Source of the DNA: Cryptosporangium arvum DSM 44712
Lineage (GTDB): Bacteria; Actinomycetota; Actinomycetes; Mycobacteriales; Cryptosporangiaceae
Assembly: GCF_000585375.1 (NCBI RefSeq)
Contig: NZ_KK073874.1
Span: 7,193,913 to 7,257,912 of the forward strand
Direction: 5' to 3'
Length of the DNA stretch: 64,000 nucleotides
Position numbers and translations under genes: made by a program. The notes beneath the pieces were generated by a model. It was given only the letters and a program-made list of their open reading frames with translations. It had not been told where the DNA came from and made no database searches. Each line of letters opens with the position of its first letter. The stretch's first letter is position 1. Below, in pieces: positions 18,090 to 26,519 of this stretch.

Positions 18090-19394
18090 ATGACCCCTGC
18101 CGGCAACGCTGGTTCCGAACTCAGGTCGCACAGTGAGGCTTCCCGCTCGCAGGAGACTCGTCGCGGCATTGCACGCATGCGCGGCTTCGGCACCACGATC
18201 TTCACCGAAATGACGTCGCTCGCCGTCCGCACCGGCGCGATCAACCTCGGCCAGGGCTTCCCCGACACCGACGGCCCCGGAGCGATGCTGCGCGCGGCGG
18301 TCAAGGCGATCCAGTCCGGTCAGAACCAGTACGCCCCGGGCTCCGGAACCCCGGACCTGCGCAGCGCGATCGCCCGCCACCAGGGCGACTGGTACGGCCT
18401 GGACTACAACCCCGACACCGAAGTGCTGGTCACCGCCGGCGCCACCGAGGCGATCGCCGCCACCCTCCTCGGCCTCTGCGAGCCGGGCGACGAGGTGCTC
18501 TGCGTCGAGCCGTACTACGACTCCTACGCCGCCGTCATCGCGCTGGCCGGCGCCGTCCGCCGCCCGGTGACCCTCCGCCCGCCGGACTACCGCCTCGACA
18601 CCGCCGCGCTCGCCGCATCGATCACGCCGCGCACCCGCGTCATCCTGATCAACTCGCCGCACAACCCCACCGGCGCGGTGTTCGACCGCGAGGAGCTCAC
18701 CGAAGTCGCGCGCCTGTGCGTGGAGCACGACTTGATCGCGGTCACTGACGAGGTCTACGAGCACATCGTCTTCCACGGTGAGCACGTGCCGCTGGCCACG
18801 CTGCCGGGCATGCGTGACCGCACGGTGACGATCTCCTCCGCCGGCAAGACGTTCAGCGCCACCGGATGGAAGGTCGGCTGGATCTGCGCCTCGCCCGATC
18901 TGGTCGCCGCCGTCGCGCGGGTGAAGCAGTTCCTCACCTTCACCAACGCCGCCCCGTTCCAACCCGCCGTGGCCACCGCGCTCTCCCTCCCCCGCGACTA
19001 CTTCTCCGCGCTCGCCGCCGACCTCCGCGCCAAGCGGGACCTACTCTGCCAGGGTCTGGTCGCCGCCGGTTTCGATGTCCACATCCCCGCCGGCACGTAC
19101 TTCGTCACCGCCGACGCGGCCCCGCTCGGCGGCGTCGACGGACTCGCGTTCTGCCGTGCGCTCCCCGAACGAGCCGGCGTGGTGGCGGTTCCGGTCGGCG
19201 TGTTCTACGACCAGGAAGCCCACGACGTGGTCCCCGGCGCGTCCCTGGTGCGCTTCGCGTTCTGCAAGCAGGACGACGTGCTCCACGAGGCCGTACGTCG
19301 CCTCGAGCGGCTCCGCGACGGCGGCCCGGTCGTCGAACCGGCTCCGCGCCGCATGCCCGGCTCCGCCGGACAGCCCGGCGCCTGGGCCCGCTGA
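18090..19394 (+). CDS. Class I/II PLP aminotransferase (DapC / kynurenine aminotransferase type)
   Basis: 434 residues of fold-type I. Conserved features are INLGQGFPDTDGP near the N-terminus, GATEAIAATLLGL (cofactor), INSPHNPTGAVF, AVTDEVYEHIVF (PLP aspartate) and the Schiff-base lysine in SSAGKTFSATGWKVGW (about residue 253). Actinomycete homologues are annotated as N-succinyldiaminopimelate or kynurenine aminotransferases; sequence alone cannot separate these. It is divergent from the large disordered protein, and the ATG at 18090 may be preceded by a short unconserved leader. Cytoplasmic. Confidence 0.87.
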   Translation: MTPAGNAGSELRSHSEASRSQETRRGIARMRGFGTTIFTEMTSLAVRTGAINLGQGFPDTDGPGAMLRAAVKAIQSGQNQYAPGSGTPDLRSAIARHQGDWYGLDYNPDTEVLVTAGATEAIAATLLGLCEPGDEVLCVEPYYDSYAAVIALAGAVRRPVTLRPPDYRLDTAALAASITPRTRVILINSPHNPTGAVFDREELTEVARLCVEHDLIAVTDEVYEHIVFHGEHVPLATLPGMRDRTVTISSAGKTFSATGWKVGWICASPDLVAAVARVKQFLTFTNAAPFQPAVATALSLPRDYFSALAADLRAKRDLLCQGLVAAGFDVHIPAGTYFVTADAAPLGGVDGLAFCRALPERAGVVAVPVGVFYDQEAHDVVPGASLVRFAFCKQDDVLHEAVRRLERLRDGGPVVEPAPRRMPGSAGQPGAWAR

Positions 19395-19461
19395 ACCGGG
19401 TTATCCACAAGCTGCCAATGGCAGCTAGCGATGGCGGGCGCGGGCGTCCACCCTTACCTTC

Positions 19462-20121
19462 ATGCTTCTCCAGATCGACGCCGAGCCAGCAGGCGTCCGC
19501 CCGCATGGTGGCCTCCCCTGGGCGTTCCTGGTCGGGTGCCTGCTCCTGGCCGCCGCCCTGCCCGCCCCCGGAGTGACCCGACCCTCCACAGCGACCGAGT
19601 GGTCCTCCTCCGGCCGCCATCCACCAGCGGAGCAGCACCCACCATCAGTGCGGCTGGCCCCCGGGTTGCGCCCAGCGGCAGTGGTGGCCGCACCTACGGT
19701 CGAGCTCAGCCGGCGCTGGCCGCTGGACGGCCCGGTGCGGGTGGTCCGACCGTTCGACCCGCCAGCGGGCCCCTACGGGCCTGGCCACCGCGGCGTCGAC
19801 CTGGCCGGCAGCCCCGGAACGCTCGTGCGGGCCGCCGCTGACGGCGTGGTCCGGTTCGCCGGTCCAGTGGGCGGCCGGGGTGTCGTCAGCATCACGCACG
19901 ACGCCGACCGCCGGACCACGTACGAGCCGGTCCGCGCCTCCGTGCGGACCGGCGACCGGGTGGTTCCCGGCACCCCACTGGGCCAGCTGGAAGGACGCCA
20001 CCCGGGCTGCCCGACCGAAACCTGCCTGCACTGGGGCCTGATCGTGTCCGACCAGTACGTCGACCCTCTCACCCTCCTCCGCCCCACCGCGGTACGCCTC
20101 TACCCCGCTCCCGACCGATAG
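19462..20121 (+). CDS. M23/LytM-domain protein, probably catalytically degenerate
   Basis: 219 residues. An N-terminal hydrophobic segment (FLVGCLLLAAALPAPG) marks export. A C-terminal LytM fold follows with HRGVDLAG (Zn ligands His and Asp of HxxxD) and CLHWGL, the HxH motif with its first His replaced by Cys. The usual catalytic His after the RTTY strand is also missing (TYEPV). Zinc could still bind, but peptidoglycan cleavage is doubtful; degenerate LytM proteins often activate amidases. The same CLHWGL variant is, to my knowledge, typical of actinobacterial homologues in the rpsB-xerC interval. Confidence 0.82.
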   Translation: MLLQIDAEPAGVRPHGGLPWAFLVGCLLLAAALPAPGVTRPSTATEWSSSGRHPPAEQHPPSVRLAPGLRPAAVVAAPTVELSRRWPLDGPVRVVRPFDPPAGPYGPGHRGVDLAGSPGTLVRAAADGVVRFAGPVGGRGVVSITHDADRRTTYEPVRASVRTGDRVVPGTPLGQLEGRHPGCPTETCLHWGLIVSDQYVDPLTLLRPTAVRLYPAPDR

Positions 20122-20259
20122 CCCGAACCGACGCGACCGCTCCCGCCGAGGTAGGTGCGCCGCGGCCGGCACCGGCAACGCTGTCGACACAGGTGCGGCA
20201 GAAGCGCCGCCGGAGTGGTCGGCGGAACGAGGCAAGGCCCCAGCCGACCGAGGCGGATG

Positions 20260-20919
20260 TCAGCCCGTGACGACCTGGTCGGTACTCAGCGGGGCGTACC
20301 GGGCCTCGGCGCCGGTGCTGTAGGCCCAGTAGCGCTCACCGAACGACCAATGCCACCACTCGGTCGGGTAGTTCACCAGCCCGGCCCGGGTCAACGTCGC
20401 CACGAGCAGGCGCCGGTTCGCCGCCGCCTCGGCCGGGATGTCGAGCGCGGCCGTGTAACAACGGTTCGCGCTGGCGACCGGGCTCGCGTTCACCTCGGTG
20501 CCCATGTCGAGCTCGACACCATCGTCCGCACACAGCGTCAGATCGATCGCGCCCCCGGTGCAGTGCGGGGCCACCTCAGGAGGCGAGATGAACCGGGAAG
20601 CCTCCCGGCGGAGTCGCTCGGCCGCCCAGCCGGGATTCCGCTCCCGGAGAACGTCGACGTAGGCCGTGAACTGCTGCAGCTGCACCGCGGGCGGCCGGTA
20701 GCCCTCGACCAGCAGCAGGTGCACACCGGACGGGAGGCTCTCCTCGGCACTCAGCAGCCGCTCGTGCAGTCCGGACCGGACGAAGTGCAGCAGCGGGTTG
20801 TACCGGGCTTCGCGACGGTCGATGCGCAACCCGGCGGCGTCGACCGCGGGTTCGCCGCACTCGGAGGTCTCGATCGCCGCGATCACCGGATCGCTCAACA
20901 GCACGAAGTCACTGGCCAC
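20260..20919 (-). CDS. D-alanyl-D-alanine dipeptidase, VanX/DdpX type (M15)
   Basis: 219 residues; a zinc dipeptidase that hydrolyses D-Ala-D-Ala. All VanX-type residues are visible: R75 in EGYRPP, H119 and D126 in APHCTGGAID, and E187/H190 in TEWWH. Spacing matches VanX closely. No signal peptide, so cytoplasmic. It has no vanH/vanA or two-component neighbours, so cell-wall turnover or D-Ala-D-Ala salvage is likelier than glycopeptide resistance. Start taken as the ORF start (MASDFVLL). Confidence 0.9.
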   Translation of the reverse strand: MASDFVLLSDPVIAAIETSECGEPAVDAAGLRIDRREARYNPLLHFVRSGLHERLLSAEESLPSGVHLLLVEGYRPPAVQLQQFTAYVDVLRERNPGWAAERLRREASRFISPPEVAPHCTGGAIDLTLCADDGVELDMGTEVNASPVASANRCYTAALDIPAEAAANRRLLVATLTRAGLVNYPTEWWHWSFGERYWAYSTGAEARYAPLSTDQVVTG

Positions 20920-21042
20920 GCCCCCACGCTAATCCGCCCCCCGATCACCACCGACCCAGGCCCAGCCCACCTCTCACACCAACCGACCCTGTCTCAGGTC
21001 ATCAGGCCCCTTCACGTACCAGGCCCCTTCACGCACCAGTCC

Positions 21043-21154
21043 CCCGCACTCCCACTGGCCCGCACTCCCACTGGCCCGCACTCCCACTGGCCCGCACTCC
21101 CACTGGCCCGCACTCCCACTGGCCCGCACTCCCACTGGCCCGCACTCCCACTGG
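21043..21154. repeat. Perfect 16-bp tandem array, seven copies
   Basis: Seven identical head-to-tail copies of CCCGCACTCCCACTGG with no spacers. The period is not a multiple of three and there is no gene. Complete identity implies recent expansion or active homogenisation. Confidence 0.97.
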
Positions 21155-21608
21155 CCCTCGATCACGCAGTAGGTCCGTGCTGGCTTTGTGTCACGTTCGC
21201 GGGCCCCGTGTCGCGGCAGGCGGTCCTCACTCACGGGGGCCGGCTGCGTGAATCGCCTCGTGCCCGTAGAGCCGGACGGTGTTCGCCGATGCCGGGTGCA
21301 CGATCACTTCCCGGTATCGACACCGCATTAGCGGAGTCCTCCTAAGGAAAGGCTCCAAGGCTCGGAACCCCCGCTCGCACCAGCGAGTACTGCTCACACA
21401 ACTGCACCCGCACAAGCACGATCTCGCCATACGGCCAGCGTCTCGCTCACACCAGCCAGACCTCGCACACTGCAGCCGGATCTCACACGCGGTGGGCTCA
21501 CACTCGCTCGCCCAGGGCTGGTACTCCCTCCAGGGAAGGCTGCAACTCGCTCCTGGAGGCTCCAGTTGGACTCCTAGGGAGGCTGTCACTCCGCTCCCTG
21601 CCGTAGTT

Positions 21609-21768
21609 GGCGCTCCGCTCGCGGAAAACCTGGCACTCGCTCGCGGAAAAACTGGCACTCCGCTCGCGGACAACCTGGCACCCGGCTCGTGGAGAGCCTG
21701 GCATCCGGCTCGCGGGAAACCTGACACCCGGCTCGTGGAGAACCTGACACCCGGCTCGTGGAGGCCGG
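21609..21768. repeat. 23-bp tandem array next to the xerC stop codon
   Basis: Seven diverged units of 22-23 bp on the pattern GGCACxCGCTCGCGGAxAACCT, later drifting to GACACCCGGCTCGTGGAG. The last unit ends 2 bp from the xerC stop. Some units contain a small CCGC-TC-GCGG dyad. Confidence 0.9.
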
Positions 21769-21770
21769 CT

Positions 21771-23024
21771 TCAGGCGCGGGGGTGGGCCTGGCGATAGGC
21801 GGAGCGGAGACGGTCGACGGTGACGTGCGTGTAGATCTGGGTGGTCGCGAGGGTGGCGTGGCCGAGGAGCTCCTGGACGGTGCGGAGGTCGGCGCCGCCG
21901 GCGAGGAGGTGGGTGGCTGCGGTGTGCCGGAGGCCGTGCGGGCCGAGGTCGGGGGCGCCGGGTACGTCGCGGAGGCGGTCGTGGACGATCTGGCGTGCCG
22001 TGCGGGGATCCAGGCGTCCGCCGCGGACTCCGAGGAGCAGGGCCGGGCCGCTGCGGGGGGTGGCGAGTACCGGTCGGCCGTGATCGAGCCAGGCTTTGAT
22101 CGCTCGTTCGGCCGGGACGCCGTACGGAACGGTGCGTTCGCGGTTGCCCTTGCCGACCACGCGGAGCAGTCGACGTTCGTGGTCGATGTCGTCCACGTCC
22201 AGTCCGCAGAGTTCGCTGACCCGAACGCCGGTGGCGTAGAGCAACTCCAGGACGGCCAGGTCTCGTGCCAGCGCGGCGCCCGCCCGGGGATCGGGCTCGG
22301 ACGGGGCCGCGGCTTCCGCGGTGGCGGTGGGGTCCACGAGTGCGGCGGTGCCCGCAGGGCCGGTGGGGTCCACGAGTGCGGCGGTGCCCGCAGAGCCGGT
22401 GGGGTCCACGAGGGCGGTGGTGCCCGTCGGGCCGGTGGGGTCCACGACCGTGGCAGCGCCCGCAAGGGCGGTGGGGTCCACGAGCGCCGCCGTGCCCGCC
22501 GGGGCGCTGCGGTCCGGGAGGGCGGCCGTGTCCGCGGGGGTGGTTCCGTCCAGGACGGCAGCGGAGTCCGCCCGGGTAGCGCTGTCCTGGAGAGCGGCGG
22601 TGGTTCCGTTCAGGAGGGCGGCGGCTTGGGCTACGTCCAGTACTCGGGGCAGGTGGGCCGGGAGTTTCGGGCTGGCCAGGTCGCGGCCGGGGTCGTCGGC
22701 TCGGCGGCCGGTCCGTTGGGCCCAGGCGGTGAGTGCCCTGGCGGCGGCCGCGCGACGGGCCAGCGTGCGGGGTGCGGCGCCGGTGCTGCGTTGGCGGGCC
22801 AGCCAGCTCCGAAGTAACGAGAGGTCGAGTGCGTCGAACCGGTCGTGGCCCGAGCGGGTCAGATGGTCGAGGAGGAGCACCGCGTCGGCCACATAGGCCC
22901 GCAGGGTCGTCGGCGGGTGGCTCCGCTCGTGCTCCAGATAGGCCTCGAAGGCATCGACCGTCTCCGCCAGGGCGGGCGGGAGAGCGGCGCGCAGTGCCGC
23001 TACCCGCGGTCGGGATCGAGCCAC
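21771..23024 (-). CDS. xerC: Tyrosine recombinase XerC with a 12-residue repeat insertion
   Basis: Site-specific recombinase that resolves chromosome dimers at dif with XerD. 417 residues against about 300 usual. The SAM-like core-binding domain (AFEAYLEHERSH...TLRAYVADAVLLL) covers residues 20-120. The catalytic domain resumes at LAVLELLYATGVRVSEL. R268, K292, H363, R366, H389 and nucleophile Y398 (TTQIYTHV) are all present. Residues 140-248 are inserted, mostly eight 12-residue GTAALVDPTGPA-type units, inside what is normally a short linker. GTG 23024 is chosen because VARSRPRVAALR precedes the first helix; the ribosome site is weak and the frame stays open upstream. Position before dprA fits xerC. 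Confidence 0.92.
   Translation of the reverse strand: MARSRPRVAALRAALPPALAETVDAFEAYLEHERSHPPTTLRAYVADAVLLLDHLTRSGHDRFDALDLSLLRSWLARQRSTGAAPRTLARRAAAARALTAWAQRTGRRADDPGRDLASPKLPAHLPRVLDVAQAAALLNGTTAALQDSATRADSAAVLDGTTPADTAALPDRSAPAGTAALVDPTALAGAATVVDPTGPTGTTALVDPTGSAGTAALVDPTGPAGTAALVDPTATAEAAAPSEPDPRAGAALARDLAVLELLYATGVRVSELCGLDVDDIDHERRLLRVVGKGNRERTVPYGVPAERAIKAWLDHGRPVLATPRSGPALLLGVRGGRLDPRTARQIVHDRLRDVPGAPDLGPHGLRHTAATHLLAGGADLRTVQELLGHATLATTQIYTHVTVDRLRSAYRQAHPRA
22281..22568. repeat. 36-bp x8 in-frame repeat within xerC
   Basis: Eight 36-bp units encode residues 153-248 of XerC (consensus GTAALVDPTGPA). Central units are nearly identical and outer ones diverged (DSAAVLDGTTPA, EAAAPSEPDPRA), the usual pattern of a slippage-grown array. 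A further imperfect unit lies at 22569-22607. Confidence 0.93.
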
Positions 23025-23164
23025 GTCCCGACCGTGCCCGCTCGCGTTCCTCGGAGCAAGCCGCCCCGCCGCACCTCCGCCCCGGCTTTCCCCACACCGC
23101 AGTCCGCGCGGACGGAGCCTCCGACGCCGCGAGCGGAGGCCTCCCGGGCGGTTCGCTCCGGCGG

Positions 23165-24445
23165 TCACCCGGCGCCGGGCGGCGGCACGGGGTCGGGTGA
23201 CTCGGGGCCGTCGGCCGGGCGGTGGGGTTCGGCGAACGTGGGCGGGCCCAGACCGGCCTCGGTCAGGCGGTAGCCGCCGTCCACTGCCCGGACGTACCCG
23301 CGCAATCGCAGGTCGGGCAGTGCTCGTCGGACCTCGGTCGGTGGCAGGCGGGCCGCTAGCGCGACGTCCTCCACGGTGACCACGCGGCCGGCCGGTACGG
23401 CTTCCAGCACCAGGCGGAGCGGGGGCGGCAGTGCTTCCCGGCCCGGACGTCCGCCACCGGCGCCGCTCGGCAGCGACGCGTCCCACTCGGCTGGGTCCTG
23501 ACCGCCCCCGATACCCACGCCGATCGGGCCGATCGTCTCGAGGACGTCCTCGGCGCTGGTCGCGAGCGTCGCGCCGAAGTCGCGGATGAGCCGGTGGGTG
23601 CCCACCGAGAGGGCGGACGTCACCGGGCCGGGTACGGCCAGCAGCGGACGGTCGAGCTGGTGCGCGCGCTCGGCCGTGACGCTGGTGCCGGACCGCGCCC
23701 CGGCCTCCACCACCACCAGGCCCGCGCCGAGCGCCGCGATCAGGCGGTTGCGGGAGAGGAAGCGGTGTCGTTGCGGCGACTCGCCCAGCGGGACCTCGCT
23801 GATCAGCAACCCCTCCTCGGCGACGCGGTCGAGCAGCCCGGCGTGGGCGAGCGGGTACGGCACGTCGACGCCGCCGGCCAGCACCGCGATCGTCGGCCCG
23901 CCGCCGGCGAGCGCCCCGCGGTGGGCCGCGCCGTCGATGCCGAAGGCGCCGCCGGAGACCACCACCCACCCGCGTTCGGCCAGCCCGTAGCCGATCTCAC
24001 CGGCCACGTGCTTGCCGTAGGACGTGGCCGCACGCGCACCGACGATCGCGACGGCGTGGCTGGCCGTCTGCGGTAGCGCCAACGACCCGCGGAGCCAGAG
24101 GCACGGCGGCGGGGCCACGTCGATCCGTTCGGCCTCGGCCAGCGGCGCGAGCCCGGCGAACGCCTCGCCCGGCCACTCGGCGTCGACGGGGGTCACGGCG
24201 CGCGCTCCGGCCCGCGCGGCCGCGGTGAGGTCGGCCTCCGCGCGGGCCCACGGGTCGACGCCGGCCAGCCGCTGGCGGATGCCCCGGTTCACCGCGCCGG
24301 GCGCACCGGCGAGCGCACCTTCCAGCAGGGCCCGCGCACCCCCGGCGGCCGCCGCCAGCACCGTGCGCCGACCGGGCTCGAACAGACGCCCCAGCGCCAC
24401 CCAGGCGAGCCGCTCGACGGCGATCCCCTCGGCCCGGTCGCTCAT
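23165..24445 (-). CDS. dprA: DNA-processing protein DprA
   Basis: Binds incoming single-stranded DNA and loads RecA. 426 residues from ATG 24445 (MSDRAEGIAVERLAWVALGRL); upstream frame is comM shadow. The Rossmann-like core has AIVGARAATSYGKHVA (about residue 125), VVVSGGAFGIDGAAHRGAL and FLSRNRLIAALGAGLVVVEA, with AGARSGTSVTAERA, all hallmarks. A C-terminal winged-helix domain (RVVTVEDVALAARL...LRLRGYVRAVDGGYRL) is present. ATGA overlap with the comM stop shows coupling. Competence is rarely shown in actinomycetes; recombination is the safe role. Confidence 0.95.
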   Translation of the reverse strand: MSDRAEGIAVERLAWVALGRLFEPGRRTVLAAAAGGARALLEGALAGAPGAVNRGIRQRLAGVDPWARAEADLTAAARAGARAVTPVDAEWPGEAFAGLAPLAEAERIDVAPPPCLWLRGSLALPQTASHAVAIVGARAATSYGKHVAGEIGYGLAERGWVVVSGGAFGIDGAAHRGALAGGGPTIAVLAGGVDVPYPLAHAGLLDRVAEEGLLISEVPLGESPQRHRFLSRNRLIAALGAGLVVVEAGARSGTSVTAERAHQLDRPLLAVPGPVTSALSVGTHRLIRDFGATLATSAEDVLETIGPIGVGIGGGQDPAEWDASLPSGAGGGRPGREALPPPLRLVLEAVPAGRVVTVEDVALAARLPPTEVRRALPDLRLRGYVRAVDGGYRLTEAGLGPPTFAEPHRPADGPESPDPVPPPGAG

Positions 24446-25989
24446 GCCGTCACCAGCCCGCGGCGCAGCTCCAGGGCCTCGTTGACGTCGCCGTGGTCGG
24501 GCGCCGCCCGACCGGCCAGGTCGGCCAGCGTCCAGGCGATGCGCAGCACGCGGTCGAAGCCGCGGGCGGAGAGTTCGCCGGTGTCGATGGCGCGGGCCGC
24601 CGCCGCGGTCACCGGCCGGGGCAACCGCCACTCCCGGGCGCGGAGCGTGGAGCCGGGCACGGTGGCGTTCGACGACCACCCGAGCTCGCTCCAACGCTCG
24701 ACCGCGGCGGTGCGGGCCTCCCGCGCCCGCTGGGCGACGACGGCGGTGGAGTCGGGCTGGTCGTGCGTCGCGTACAGCGCGGCCGACGCCACCGGCAGCA
24801 GCGTGACGCGCAGGTCGATGCGGTCGAGCAGCGGGCCGGAGATGCGCCCGAGGTACCGGCGGCGCGCGCCGGGCGTGCAGGTGCAGGCGCGGTCGCCGGC
24901 CGCGGAGGCACAGGGACACGGGTTAGCGGCCAGGACGAGCTGGACCTGGGCCGGGTATCGGACGGCACCGCCGGTGCGGGCCAGCAGCACCTCGCCGCGT
25001 TCCACCGGCTGGCGCAGCGCGTCCAGGGCGCGCGGTGAGAACTCCGGGCTCTCGTCCAGGAAGAGCACGCCGTGGTGAGCGAGCGAGATCGCGCCCGGGC
25101 GGGCCAGCCCGGTGCCGCCGCCGACCAGCGCGGCCACGGTGGCGGTGTGGTGCGGCGCCTGGTACGGAGCCCGGCGCACCAGGCCGGTGCCGACCGGAAG
25201 CACCCCGGCCACCGAGTGAACAGCGGTCACCTCCACCGCCGACCGGTCGTCGAGCGGCGGCAGGACCCCCGGCAGCCGCTCCGCGAGCATCGTCTTGCCC
25301 GCGCCGGGCGGCCCGAACAGCGCCAGGTGGTGGCCACCGGCGGCCGCCACCTCGACGGCCCGCCGCCCGATCTCCTGCCCGACGACGTCGGCCAGGTCGC
25401 CCTCGGAGTCGCCGGGCCGGGCCACCGCTCGTGGCGGTGGCGGTGCCGACGCCGCGTCGTCGGCCGGTGGCTGCTCGCCGCGCAGCAACGCGATGACCCC
25501 GCGCAGCGTGCGACGACCCACGACGTCGGCGCCGGGCACCAGCGCGGCCTCCGACCAGTTGCCCGCAGGCATCACGTACCGGCGCAGCCCGGCCTCGGCC
25601 CCGGCCACCACCGACGGGAAGACCCCGCGCACCGGGCGGAGCCCGCCGTCGAGGCCCAGTTCGCCGATCAGCACCAGACCCTCGAGCGCGACCCGCGGCG
25701 TGACCCCGGCGGCGGTGAGGATCGCCGCGGCGACCGCCAGGTCGAAGCTCGTACCGTGCTTGGGCAGCCACGCCGGGCCCAGGCCGACCGTGATCCGCTG
25801 ATCGGGCCACCGCTGGCCCGAGTTGAGCACGGCGGCACGCACGCGGTCGCGCGCCTGCGTGACCGCGGCGTCGGGCAGGCCGGTGATGACCAGGCCGGGC
25901 AGACCCTGGGCCAGATGGGCCTCGACCTCCACGACACGCCCGTGGACACCGTGCAGACCCACGGCCAGCGCACGCGCGAACCCCGCCAT
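24442..25989 (-). CDS. YifB/ComM family Mg-chelatase-like AAA+ ATPase
   Basis: 515 residues from ATG 25989 (MAGFARALAVGLHGVHGRVV). The N-terminal ribosomal-S5-like/Lon-protease-like domain (PGLVITGLPDAAVTQARDRVRAA) precedes a chelatase AAA+ core with Walker A FGPPGAGKTMLAERLPG (about residue 220) and Walker B HHGVLFLDESPEF. NPCPCASA and CTCTPGARRRYLGRISGPLLDRIDL follow. ComM promotes branch migration of recombination intermediates. It begins at TGATG with the yraN stop and overlaps dprA, so yraN-comM-dprA are one coupled unit. Confidence 0.95.
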   Translation of the reverse strand: MAGFARALAVGLHGVHGRVVEVEAHLAQGLPGLVITGLPDAAVTQARDRVRAAVLNSGQRWPDQRITVGLGPAWLPKHGTSFDLAVAAAILTAAGVTPRVALEGLVLIGELGLDGGLRPVRGVFPSVVAGAEAGLRRYVMPAGNWSEAALVPGADVVGRRTLRGVIALLRGEQPPADDAASAPPPPRAVARPGDSEGDLADVVGQEIGRRAVEVAAAGGHHLALFGPPGAGKTMLAERLPGVLPPLDDRSAVEVTAVHSVAGVLPVGTGLVRRAPYQAPHHTATVAALVGGGTGLARPGAISLAHHGVLFLDESPEFSPRALDALRQPVERGEVLLARTGGAVRYPAQVQLVLAANPCPCASAAGDRACTCTPGARRRYLGRISGPLLDRIDLRVTLLPVASAALYATHDQPDSTAVVAQRAREARTAAVERWSELGWSSNATVPGSTLRAREWRLPRPVTAAAARAIDTGELSARGFDRVLRIAWTLADLAGRAAPDHGDVNEALELRRGLVTA

Positions 25990-26345
25990 CAGAACGCCCC
26001 GCGCAGATGGTCGACCCGGGCGGGCCCTGAGCGCTGCGGCCGGACGCTCACCACGTCGAACCGCACCGTGGGGGCGTGGACGCCGCTGGCCCGGATCCAG
26101 TACGCGGCCAGCCGGCGTAATCGTGCGGCCTTGGCCGCGATCACCGCCTCGGCCGGGACGCCGTGCCGCTCGCCGCGCCGGGTCTTGACCTCGCAGACGA
26201 CGAGCGCGTCGCCCTCCCGGGCGACGATGTCGAGCTCGCCCTCGGCGCATCGCCAGTTCCGGGCGAGCACGACCAGACCAGCCTGCTCGAGATGACGCAC
26301 GGCGACCCGTTCGCCGTACGCACCGACCGCTTGCTTCGCGCTCAT
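25989..26345 (-). CDS. YraN/UPF0102 endonuclease-fold protein
   Basis: 118 residues from ATG 26345 (MSAKQAVGAYGERVAVRHLE), with GGGAGG just upstream; the longer frame to 26483 lacks family sequence. PD-(D/E)XK-like residues are visible as ELDIVAREGDALVVCEVKTRRG (Asp, Glu-x-Lys). Function is not established; linkage to dprA/comM suggests DNA processing. First gene of the yraN-comM-dprA unit. Confidence 0.93.
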   Translation of the reverse strand: MSAKQAVGAYGERVAVRHLEQAGLVVLARNWRCAEGELDIVAREGDALVVCEVKTRRGERHGVPAEAVIAAKAARLRRLAAYWIRASGVHAPTVRFDVVSVRPQRSGPARVDHLRGAF

Positions 26346-26519
26346 CCGCCGCCTCCCGATCGCCAGGTGAGGAGGCCAGGATGGCCGGGAAGACGGACGC
26401 CGAGCAGCCGGGAAATCCGGCGCTGGGGACAACTCGACGGCCTGTGGACGACGGCACGCCACCCCGGGCAGTGGTAGGGACACGGATCAAACAGATCCGA
26501 CTTATTACTCTTACGAACT

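Larger units (their letters stand above)
20920..21770. other. 851-bp gene-free region dominated by tandem repeats
   Basis: No convincing gene on either strand; open frames here are repeat translations. It holds a perfect 16-bp x7 array at 21043-21154, a stretch of CTCGC/CACAC-rich DNA (21190-21600) without clear structure, and a 23-bp x7 array ending next to the xerC stop codon. Confidence 0.75.

Noticed and set aside
20260..20919. Glycopeptide resistance locus based on VanX
   Set aside because: Only the dipeptidase is present, without vanH, vanA/B or VanRS neighbours. A housekeeping role is likelier.
21043..21154. Possible CRISPR array
   Set aside because: The 16-bp copies are directly adjacent with no unique spacers, and there are no cas genes.
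21771..23969. 732-codon frame extending xerC upstream
   Set aside because: Residues before VARSRPRVAALR overlay dprA in another frame and are not recombinase-like.
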